Positions 1 through 5,971 of a stretch of DNA of 7,688 bases are shown piece after piece. The position numbers were made by a program, and so were the translations under genes. The first letter of the stretch is position 1; every line of letters begins with the position of its first letter. Source of the DNA: an uncultured Bacilli bacterium. GTDB taxonomy: Bacteria; Bacillota_I; Bacilli_A; RF39; UBA660. The notes beneath the pieces are model-generated. The model was not told the DNA's origin, ran no database searches, and saw only the letters and a program-made list of their open reading frames with translations. Where the stretch lies: contig CANQMC010000059.1 in assembly GCA_947624855.1 (NCBI GenBank), positions 1-7,688 of the forward strand, in the 5' to 3' direction.

Positions 1-28
1 AATTTTGTTTGAAAAAATTTTAAAAATA

Positions 29-57
29 TTGACTGGGGGGGGGGTAAATGTTATAAT
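29..57 (+). promoter_or_regulatory. Sigma-A-type promoter with a poly-G spacer
   Basis: The -35 box TTGACT (29-34) and the -10 box TATAAT (52-57) are separated by exactly 17 bases, the optimum for the housekeeping sigma factor. A TG at 49-50 placed one base before the -10 box makes an extended -10. Ten of the 17 spacer bases are G (35-44). Transcription would start near 64, giving a leader of about 20 bases before the ATG at 84. The A/T tracts at 11-28 could act as an UP element. The box match is seen directly. Activity, and its dependence on G-tract length, are inferred. Confidence 0.85.
35..44 (+). repeat. G10 homopolymer tract inside the promoter spacer
   Basis: Ten consecutive G residues lie between the -35 and -10 boxes. 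The longest other G run I see in the window is five. Homopolymers of this length are slippage-prone, and changing the count would shift the -35/-10 spacing away from 17. The same architecture is known for the phase-variable porA promoter of Neisseria meningitidis. The length given here could also be affected by sequencing error. Confidence 0.9.
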
Positions 58-70
58 TTTGTTAGAATAT

Positions 71-77
71 GGAGGTG
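71..77 (+). promoter_or_regulatory. Ribosome binding site that sets the first gene's start
   Basis: GGAGGTG is a strong Shine-Dalgarno sequence six bases before the ATG at 84. An in-frame ATG at 69 overlaps this site and so cannot be served by it. The real start is therefore 84 and not 69. Confidence 0.85.
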
Positions 78-83
78 AATTTG

Positions 84-329
84 ATGTTATTGCTTAAAAC
101 TATTGTTGTGCTTTTATTAGGATTAGGGGCACTTTATATGTCTTTTTTTAAAGAAATGATAATAATTCCATTAGTAATGGGGATTGTAGCAATAATTCTA
201 AAAAAATTTATGGTTAAGAATGGAGAAAAGAATTTCTTTTTAACAATTGGAAGTTATGCAGGGGCTATTGCAATTGGTATTAGTTTAGTAGATCTTTTTG
301 TAAATGTTGCTTCTAAAATTATGCATTAA
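84..329 (+). CDS. Small multi-pass membrane protein, unknown function
   Basis: An 81-residue, strongly hydrophobic protein. About three membrane helices are visible: residues 4-22, 25-40 (ending at Lys40-Lys41) and 51-74, with a short charged loop (KNGEKN, 45-50) between the last two. There is no lipobox, catalytic motif or recognisable domain. The start at 84 follows a strong GGAGGTG; the longer reading from 69 would place its first codons on that site. The gene is the first one behind the G-tract promoter, so its expression is the most direct candidate for on/off switching. It is separated by 102 bases from the next gene. It could be a holin-like, toxin-like or simple structural membrane peptide, but nothing in the sequence decides this. 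Confidence 0.75.
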   Translation: MLLLKTIVVLLLGLGALYMSFFKEMIIIPLVMGIVAIILKKFMVKNGEKNFFLTIGSYAGAIAIGISLVDLFVNVASKIMH

Positions 330-337
330 TTTTAGAA
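311..337 (+). repeat. Perfect AT-rich inverted repeat across the stop codon
   Basis: Arms of 11 bases at 311-321 and 327-337 are exact reverse complements (TTCTAAAATTA and TAATTTTAGAA) around a five-base loop TGCAT. The stem contains a single G-C pair, so it is weak in RNA. No U-run follows (TTAATGATACTG), so it is not a standard intrinsic terminator. It could slow or partly terminate transcription, protect the 3' end of the first mRNA, or bind a protein as DNA. Confidence 0.6.
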
Positions 338-340
338 TTA

Positions 341-370
341 ATGATACTGTAAAGTTACTTAAAATATAGT
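341..370 (+). promoter_or_regulatory. Weak candidate promoter for the downstream operon
   Basis: TATAGT (365-370) differs from the -10 consensus at one base. ATGATA (341-346), 18 bases upstream, matches the -35 consensus at four of six positions. In DNA this AT-rich such matches arise often by chance, so this is only a candidate. If used, transcription would begin near 377 and leave a leader of about 55 bases before the lipoprotein gene. Confidence 0.3.
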
Positions 371-401
371 AGACTAAAATAAAAATGTATGTTAGACTAC
401 T
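368..401 (+). repeat. Imperfect inverted repeat in the intergenic region
   Basis: AGTAGACTAA (368-377) pairs with TTAGACTACT (392-401) except for one central A-A mismatch, around a 14-base loop. Because the centres are the same, TAGACTA is also a direct repeat. It lies just downstream of the candidate -10 box, a place where an operator could sit. No regulator family can be named. Confidence 0.45.
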
Positions 402-420
402 GTTAAATTAGATAAGAATA

Positions 421-426
421 GAGAGG
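421..426 (+). promoter_or_regulatory. Ribosome binding site, lipoprotein gene
   Basis: GAGAGG lies five bases before the GTG at 432 and eleven bases before the in-frame ATG at 438. Spacing favours GTG, giving a protein beginning MSMKK; the ATG start would only remove two residues. An out-of-frame ATG at 430-432 is closed at once by TGA. Confidence 0.5.
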
Positions 427-431
427 TTTAT

Positions 432-1415
432 GTGAGTATGAAAAAGTGTTTAAAAATAATAAGTTTATGTATATGTTTATTGTTAATGGCAGGTTGTATG
501 AATGCCAAAGTAAATATGAGTATTAATAGTGATGAAAGTTTAGATATTGTTATGAATATTGATCTTGATATGGTAAAATATTTGAAATATTTTGCAGGTA
601 AAAATGGACTTTTTGATCAAATAAAAAAAGAAATAATCACTAATGATTGTAAGGCTTTATCACCTTATAGTGAAGGAGATGCCATGTATGAACAATATAT
701 TAATAATTGTGTAAATGAAACTTATAATCCTAATGAAGATCCAACAGATGAAGAAATTAAAAAATTTCTTGATGAATTAATTGAATCTGGACAAATTAAT
801 GAATTATTAGATGAAGATGACTTAAGTGAAGCAGAAGAAAAAGGATTTAATGTTGATGAAAGTTTTGATAAAAGTAATTATACATATAAGATAAATATAA
901 ATAAACATTTTAATAATATCGATGATTTATCAACAACTGAAGAAAAAGAATTTAATATAAAAAATATTTTTAGTGAAGTAAATCCAGTATTTTTTACTAA
1001 AACAAGTACAGGATCTTATAAGGTAAATTTAGTAAAATCTGAAGATGGTAATTCTGATTTTAATATAGAAGGAATTTTAGGTAATGGTGAAAATATAGAA
1101 GGTTATATTTCATTAATATATGAGGTTACTTTACCAAACAAAGCAATATCAAATAATGCTACTAAAGTAAGTGATGATGGTAAAACCTTAACTTGGGATT
1201 TAATAGATAGCAATGTTTCTAATATTAATTATGAATTTAGTTTAACAAATAATAGTAATAATAATGAAACTAATAATGATAAAAATTTATTTAATTTATC
1301 TAATGACAATTTAAAAATTTTAGCAATAGGATTAATTGCTGGTGGAGGAATTACATTAGTTGTTACACTAGTTGCATTATTAATTTCCAATAAAAAAACT
1401 AAGAATAATAATTAA
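432..1415 (+). CDS. LppM-like lipoprotein with C-terminal membrane helix
   Basis: A 327-residue exported lipoprotein. The signal peptide (charged KK at 4-5, hydrophobic 8-20) ends in the lipobox LMAGC, making Cys22 the lipidated residue. The mature part begins with a beta-rich segment (KVNMSINSDESLDIVMNI) typical of LppM/DUF3153-like lipoproteins, where a strand, a D/E-S turn and another strand follow the lipid anchor. A later TLTWDL (about 252-257) also fits that group. The middle is an acidic helical insert (about 100-140). An Asn/Ser-rich linker (272-292) leads to a membrane helix at about 294-319 and a basic KKTKNNN tail, so the protein would be fixed at both ends. Cys73 and Cys93 could form a disulfide. 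Start is GTG (432) or ATG (438). It is the first gene of the tight cluster. The substrate or ligand is unknown; the family assignment is by pattern only. Confidence 0.75.
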   Translation: MSMKKCLKIISLCICLLLMAGCMNAKVNMSINSDESLDIVMNIDLDMVKYLKYFAGKNGLFDQIKKEIITNDCKALSPYSEGDAMYEQYINNCVNETYNPNEDPTDEEIKKFLDELIESGQINELLDEDDLSEAEEKGFNVDESFDKSNYTYKININKHFNNIDDLSTTEEKEFNIKNIFSEVNPVFFTKTSTGSYKVNLVKSEDGNSDFNIEGILGNGENIEGYISLIYEVTLPNKAISNNATKVSDDGKTLTWDLIDSNVSNINYEFSLTNNSNNNETNNDKNLFNLSNDNLKILAIGLIAGGGITLVVTLVALLISNKKTKNNN

Positions 1416-1422
1416 AAAGGAG
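1415..1422 (+). promoter_or_regulatory. Ribosome binding site with long spacing, M48 gene
   Basis: AAAAGGAG overlaps the last base of the lipoprotein stop codon and lies 12 bases before the ATG at 1435, longer than usual. No closer in-frame start exists. A closer ATG at 1424 is followed at once by TAG. Confidence 0.55.
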
Positions 1423-1434
1423 TATGTAGTTAGT

Positions 1435-3036
1435 ATGAAAAAGAATTTTTTTGGAGTATCTTTGATAACCCTTACTTGTTTATATGGAATGTTATCTATA
1501 GTGGTAATTCTATTTTGTTATTTTTTAAAAGTACCTATAATTTATGGTATAGGTATTAGTATAATTATTTTAATACTTCAATTTATATTTTCACCTTTGT
1601 TAACAGATTTATCTATGAAATTTCTTTATAAAGTTAGTTATAATTATAATTTCCCAGATTATGTCAATAATTTTATTGATGAGTTATGTAAAAAACATAA
1701 TATGAAAAGACCTAAAATTGGTTTTATAGATGATGGAGCTCCTAATGCTTTTACTTATGGTTGGACTAAAAATACATCAAGAGTTATTATAAGTAGAGGA
1801 GTATTTGAATTATTAAATGAAAATGAAGTTTTAGCTGTTATAAGTCATGAATTTGGACATGCAACTCATTATGATATGCTAGTAATGACTGTTGCTCAAT
1901 TAGTACCTTTAGTTTTATATGCAATAGCTTATTCATCTGATGATAATGATAATAATAGTAATAATAATGATAATAATGGGGGAATTATCCAATTAATTGC
2001 TTTAATATTATATTTTATTAGTCAATATATAGTTTTATGGTTATCAAGAACTCGAGAATATTATGCTGATAGTTTTGCTGTTGAGGAAACTAAAAATCCT
2101 AATGCTTTGGCTGAAGCATTAATTAAAATAGGGTATGGTTTAAATAATTCTAATTCAAAAAAGAATAATAAAAATGAAAAAAGACATAGTGTTTCTAACT
2201 CTAATGCTTTAGGAATATTTGATTCTAAAACTAGTAAAACATTAATAATTAGTAGTTATAAAAATGGCGAAATATCAAAAGATAGTATTAAAAATGCTAT
2301 GAAATGGGAATGTTGGAATATATGGGCAAAATTTTATGAATTAAATTCGACACATCCTTTAATTTCAAAAAGAATTAATGCTATTTCTAAAAGATGCTCA
2401 GAATTTAATCAAGAGCCATACATTGAATTTGATTTAAAAAAGCCAGAATCTTATATAGATGATTTTGCTGCTGAACTATTTATTAAATATTTACCTTTTT
2501 TAATAATTATTATTACATTTATGTTAATAATATTAGATTTTGGAGATACAAAAATGATTTTAGGAATAGGTGGTATAGTAGCTGTTTTATTTTCATTTTT
2601 AAAACTTTCTTTTAGAAATAAAAATAAAAATTATATTAACACTAATGTTTTAAATTTATTGAGTGAAGTTAAAGTTTCAGGAGTAACTTGTATTCCATGT
2701 ATTGTAAAAGGTAAAATAATTGGTCGGGGGAATCCAGGATATATATTAAATGAAGATTTTGTTATTCAAGATGATACAGGGATTATGTTTTTAGATTATA
2801 ATCAACCTATAGCATTTGTTAATAAATTATTTGCTATATTTAAATCAAAGGAATATTTTGAAAAAGAAGTAACTATTAAAGGATGGTACAGAAGAAATCC
2901 AGTTCCATATATTGAAATATATACTATGGAAGTTGATGGTGTAGTAAAAAATTGTTATACTTATTTGTATTCCTTAATTTTAAGATTTATTTTATTAATA
3001 ATATTTATTTTAATTTTAATTTTTTCATTTATTTAA
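1435..3036 (+). CDS. M48-family membrane zinc metalloprotease with OB-like domain
   Basis: A 533-residue integral membrane protease related to HtpX/Ste24-type M48 peptidases, which degrade or process membrane and envelope proteins. Visible family marks: two N-terminal membrane helices (8-30, 34-56); NAFTYGW (104-110), matching the NAF segment of HtpX; the zinc and catalytic motif HEFGH (138-142) with ligands His138 and His142 and catalytic Glu139; membrane helices near 150-166 and 184-203; SRTREYYAD (204-212), supplying the third ligand Glu208; and THPLISKRI (306-314), the usual end of the peptidase domain. All catalytic residues are present. Beyond that it is longer than HtpX (about 290 residues): two more helices (351-369, 374-391), a soluble beta-rich domain (about 410-500) with GRGNPG and VIQDDTGIMFLDY reminiscent of an OB fold, and a C-terminal helix (510-533). 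An Asp/Asn-rich loop (169-181) interrupts the core. The gene follows the lipoprotein by 19 bases. I do not use the name htpX because of the different architecture. Confidence 0.88.
   Translation: MKKNFFGVSLITLTCLYGMLSIVVILFCYFLKVPIIYGIGISIIILILQFIFSPLLTDLSMKFLYKVSYNYNFPDYVNNFIDELCKKHNMKRPKIGFIDDGAPNAFTYGWTKNTSRVIISRGVFELLNENEVLAVISHEFGHATHYDMLVMTVAQLVPLVLYAIAYSSDDNDNNSNNNDNNGGIIQLIALILYFISQYIVLWLSRTREYYADSFAVEETKNPNALAEALIKIGYGLNNSNSKKNNKNEKRHSVSNSNALGIFDSKTSKTLIISSYKNGEISKDSIKNAMKWECWNIWAKFYELNSTHPLISKRINAISKRCSEFNQEPYIEFDLKKPESYIDDFAAELFIKYLPFLIIIITFMLIILDFGDTKMILGIGGIVAVLFSFLKLSFRNKNKNYINTNVLNLLSEVKVSGVTCIPCIVKGKIIGRGNPGYILNEDFVIQDDTGIMFLDYNQPIAFVNKLFAIFKSKEYFEKEVTIKGWYRRNPVPYIEIYTMEVDGVVKNCYTYLYSLILRFILLIIFILILIFSFI
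1939..1977 (+). repeat. In-frame GAT/AAT trinucleotide run
   Basis: Thirteen codons, twelve of them GAT or AAT and one AGT, encode an Asp/Asn-rich loop (residues 169-181) between two membrane helices of the M48 protease. Gain or loss of a unit would change loop length without a frameshift. It is interrupted, so it may simply reflect AT-biased low complexity. Confidence 0.6.
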
Positions 3037-3060
3037 AAAATGTCGTTTATTGTAAGAAAA

Positions 3061-3066
3061 GAGGTG
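3061..3066 (+). promoter_or_regulatory. Ribosome binding site supporting a TTG start
   Basis: GAGGTG is placed seven bases before the TTG at 3074. No ATG or GTG is available in that frame before the first zinc-ligand cysteine codon, so this site is the main support for TTG initiation. Confidence 0.75.
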
Positions 3067-3073
3067 TATAATT

Positions 3074-4246
3074 TTGTTTTGTACTAAGTGTGGTAATAAG
3101 TTAGATAATAATTCTAAATTTTGTAATATGTGTGGTGCTCCTAATAATTATACACCAATTTCTTCACAAAATAATATTAATTCTTTGATATATCCTAATA
3201 AAACAAATAAAATAAAACAAATATGTATAGGTTTAGGTGTTGGAAGTGTTGGGGTAATTATAGTTTTATTAATTGTAATATTTTCTGGTAGTTCTGGTTA
3301 TTATTTTCATGAAGATAGTAATGTTCCGGAAATTCAAACAAATAATTCTAATACAACTGGAAATAAAACTGGTAAATATAAAACTATTATTATAACAGAT
3401 AATAAATATTATGGAATTAGTATATCTGGGGTTAGTGATGCTAAGGATTTAATTTCAAAAGATTCTACAGATCAAAAAGGTACTTGTCCTAAAGAAATTT
3501 TAAAAATTGAAAATGAAATAATAAAAAAATATAATATAACTGCTGTTAATTTATGTGAAATGGATATTGATTTTGCTAAAGAATTAATTAATGTTTTAAA
3601 ACATATTTATGATGAATATCCAAGTGTTAAAGGATATTTAACCAATTTAAGTCTTTGGAATGGTACTCTTTCGGAGAAAAGTATAATAGCGGAATTTATG
3701 CCAGTATTTCAATTTGCTTCATCAAATACCACAACTACTTATCCGTGGGTGATTAAAACCCAAATATTTTTGAATAGTACTTACTTTTTAAATAAAAATA
3801 AATTAGATTCTGCTGTAAAAGAAAGTTCTTCAGTTGGTCATTTTCCACCAAATGCATCAATTTATTCTCCACTTGCTCATGAACTTGGACATTATATTTC
3901 CTATATAGCGATGATGAAATATTATAGTACTAATTCAATTTTATTAATAGATGATAATAATTTTAATACTTTAATAAATTTAGCTCATGATTTTTCAGAT
4001 GGTAAGCATTCATTAAATATGTTAGAAGAGGCTTATAATAATTATAAAAATGATACTGGAGATAATATTTCATTCGATGATTGGAGAGGTACCATTTCTA
4101 AATATGCTTTAGCAAAAGATGATAAGGGTAGATATATTTATGATGAAACCATTGCCGAAGCTTTTCATGATGTTTATTTAAATTCTTCTAATGCTAAAAT
4201 AGCTAGTAAATATATAACTGATGTATTAAAAGAAAGGTTGAAATAA
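3074..4246 (+). CDS. Zinc ribbon-TM-extracytoplasmic metalloprotease chimera
   Basis: A 390-residue protein in three parts. An N-terminal zinc ribbon has cysteines 3, 6, 17 and 20 in two CxxCG-type knuckles and should lie in the cytoplasm. A lysine-containing stretch (43-48) precedes a single membrane helix (about 50-71). The rest is outside the cell and carries HELGH (269-273): His269, Glu270 and His273 form a classical zinc-protease site. In the likely C-terminal helix, ETIAEAFHD (358-366) offers Glu362 as third ligand, which would make it a gluzincin. The EAF-type helix resembles those of the anthrax lethal factor (M34) and Pro-Pro endopeptidase-like families, though the spacing to HELGH (about 90 residues) is longer than in those. 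Cys138 and Cys161 may form a disulfide. The start is TTG, supported by GAGGTG at 3061 and by the position of the first cysteine knuckle. The stop lies nine bases before the next gene. Substrate is unknown. Protease call is good; family is uncertain. Confidence 0.8.
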   Translation: MFCTKCGNKLDNNSKFCNMCGAPNNYTPISSQNNINSLIYPNKTNKIKQICIGLGVGSVGVIIVLLIVIFSGSSGYYFHEDSNVPEIQTNNSNTTGNKTGKYKTIIITDNKYYGISISGVSDAKDLISKDSTDQKGTCPKEILKIENEIIKKYNITAVNLCEMDIDFAKELINVLKHIYDEYPSVKGYLTNLSLWNGTLSEKSIIAEFMPVFQFASSNTTTTYPWVIKTQIFLNSTYFLNKNKLDSAVKESSSVGHFPPNASIYSPLAHELGHYISYIAMMKYYSTNSILLIDDNNFNTLINLAHDFSDGKHSLNMLEEAYNNYKNDTGDNISFDDWRGTISKYALAKDDKGRYIYDETIAEAFHDVYLNSSNAKIASKYITDVLKERLK

Positions 4247-4255
4247 GGTGGCATT

Positions 4256-5971
4256 ATGAAAAAAGTATTGTTATTTATCTTTTCTTTTAGCTTTTGTATG
4301 GCAATAGTTTATGCTATAAATTATAATTTCAAAATTGATTTAAATGATATATCTTTAAATAATTCTAAAGAAAAAAGTATAGGTAATGAATTTAATCAAA
4401 CATATAATATTTCTAGTACTAATTTGTCTTCTAATAAAGAATTAAAAGAAAAAATTGAAAATTTAAGTAAAAAAGTTACTTATCTTTTATTAGGTAATGA
4501 TCCTGAAGAAGATTCTAAAGAATATTATGAACGACATAAAGATTATTTGGATTTAAGATATAATCCAACTGTTCCTAAAGATAATTCTTCATCTTCAGGT
4601 TTAGATAAAAATAGTCAAGAATATAAAGATGATTTAGTATCAGGTTTATCTATACCGGGAATGTTTAATATGTTAGATGAATTAAATATTAGATATAAAT
4701 CAATAAGTTCAATAAATATAAGCATAAATGATGATGTAATTATTAGTAGAGTATATTTACCAAATATAACTATGAAAAGTGAAGATAGTAATATTCCTAT
4801 GAACTATGAAGATATTAATACTAATATGATTTTGTATTATTTCTTTAAAGAGCTAGAAGGAGAGTATAAATTATATTATTTATATGCAGAAACTACTGAT
4901 GAATTAAATGAGTATTTTAATAAAATAGAAGATACAGAAAATACAAATGCTTTAGCTGTAACTAAAAATAATAATACTAATTTAGATGATATTTATGATT
5001 TTTCAAAATTAGAGCAATTAAATAATGATATTATTAATAATGTTTATGAAAAAAATAAAAACAATGTATTAATGATTAATTCATATTATAATAATTCGGT
5101 AGTAAGCACCGCTATGGGGATATTAATAGATAAAGGATTAGTTGTTACAACTTGGACTTTTTTAGAAAATTCTTTATCTAAAGGTCAATATATAGTATTA
5201 AGAGATAATAATGATAAAATATATAATTTAGATGGTATTGTAACTGTTAATAAAGATTTAGATTTAGCAGTGTTAAAGCTTGATGAGAAAATACCAACTA
5301 ATATTATTTTAGGAAATTCAAATAATTTAAAAACTGAAGATCCAATTATCTCAATAAATAGTAAATCTGGTTTAAAATTATCTGTTCAAACAGGTATTGT
5401 TATTTCAAATGATGATTATATTGAAAGTTCAATTCCTTTATTAAATAAAGAAGAAGGAAGTCCAATTTTTAATACTTCTGGTGAAATAGTAGGATTAAAT
5501 ACTTCTAAATCACTTAATAGTAGTATATCTATAGCTATAAAATCAGATGTTTTACAAGAATTAAAAAATAAATTTGAAAATTTAAATTTTGAAGATATTG
5601 ATAGTATTTCATTTAATAAATTAAAAGAAAAATATTTTTATACTAATTATGAAAATGAAAAAACAATAAATTCTATACCTAAAAATATTTGGAAAAAATA
5701 TAAAAAAATTGGTAATATAGAAGACAATATAAAGTTAGAATTAATAAAAGCTAATTATGATAAAAATATAATAAGTTTAAGATATAAAAATAGTATTTCT
5801 GATTATATAAACAGTATGCAATTATCACTATCTTATAGAGATGAATTAATAAAAGAAGGATTTAAAGAAATTTTAAAAAGTAATTCTAAATGTATATATC
5901 AAAATGAATCTTATAAAGTTGTAATTATGGATCAATTTGATTATTTAATAATAGTGATGGTGAAATTATGA
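4256..5971 (+). CDS. Secreted trypsin/HtrA-fold pseudoprotease
   Basis: A 571-residue exported protein. The signal peptide or anchor spans 4-20 (possible cleavage after VYA, residue 20). Residues 23-265 are a low-complexity segment and a mixed alpha/beta region I do not recognise. Residues about 269-432 show the HtrA/trypsin-like pattern: GILIDKGLVVTT (288-299), DLAVLKLD (336-343), GNSNNLK (353-359), and SPIFNTSGEIVGLN (402-415), equal to the family's GGPLxxxxGxVVGIN. The Asp of the triad is present (Asp336). The His position (TNAHVV) reads TTWTFL, with Thr301, and the Ser position (GNSGGP) reads KEEGSP, with Glu400. The only histidine in the whole protein is His94, outside this domain. It should therefore be catalytically dead and act by binding. 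The C-terminal part (about 450-571) has a Trp479, strand-helix-strand pattern recalling the domains of the next gene's product. A GGTGG-type site (4247-4251) precedes ATG 4256. The stop overlaps the next start by four bases (ATGA). Confidence 0.78.
   Translation: MKKVLLFIFSFSFCMAIVYAINYNFKIDLNDISLNNSKEKSIGNEFNQTYNISSTNLSSNKELKEKIENLSKKVTYLLLGNDPEEDSKEYYERHKDYLDLRYNPTVPKDNSSSSGLDKNSQEYKDDLVSGLSIPGMFNMLDELNIRYKSISSINISINDDVIISRVYLPNITMKSEDSNIPMNYEDINTNMILYYFFKELEGEYKLYYLYAETTDELNEYFNKIEDTENTNALAVTKNNNTNLDDIYDFSKLEQLNNDIINNVYEKNKNNVLMINSYYNNSVVSTAMGILIDKGLVVTTWTFLENSLSKGQYIVLRDNNDKIYNLDGIVTVNKDLDLAVLKLDEKIPTNIILGNSNNLKTEDPIISINSKSGLKLSVQTGIVISNDDYIESSIPLLNKEEGSPIFNTSGEIVGLNTSKSLNSSISIAIKSDVLQELKNKFENLNFEDIDSISFNKLKEKYFYTNYENEKTINSIPKNIWKKYKKIGNIEDNIKLELIKANYDKNIISLRYKNSISDYINSMQLSLSYRDELIKEGFKEILKSNSKCIYQNESYKVVIMDQFDYLIIVMVKL

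Noticed and set aside
35..44. G-quadruplex
   Set aside because: A single G run without three companion runs nearby cannot fold into an intramolecular quadruplex.
69..83. In-frame ATG at 69 as the start of the first gene, giving 86 residues
   Set aside because: It overlaps the GGAGGTG ribosome site at 71-77, which is well spaced for the ATG at 84; nothing resembling a ribosome site precedes 69.
311..340. Intrinsic terminator after the first gene
   Set aside because: The stem has one G-C pair and is not followed by a U-run, so it is listed only as an inverted repeat.
392..419. Second promoter with TTAGAC and AAGAAT
   Set aside because: The -10 match is poor, and the start point would leave almost no room before the ribosome site at 421.
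2726..2730. G5 run (also at 1978-1982) inside the M48 gene as further slippage switches
   Set aside because: Five G residues are too short for frequent slippage. They are explained by adjacent Arg-Gly and Gly-Gly codons, although CGG is an uncommon arginine codon here.
3040..3087. A 15-codon ORF across the metalloprotease start
   Set aside because: No ribosome site precedes it, the peptide has no recognisable feature, and it overlaps a better supported gene.
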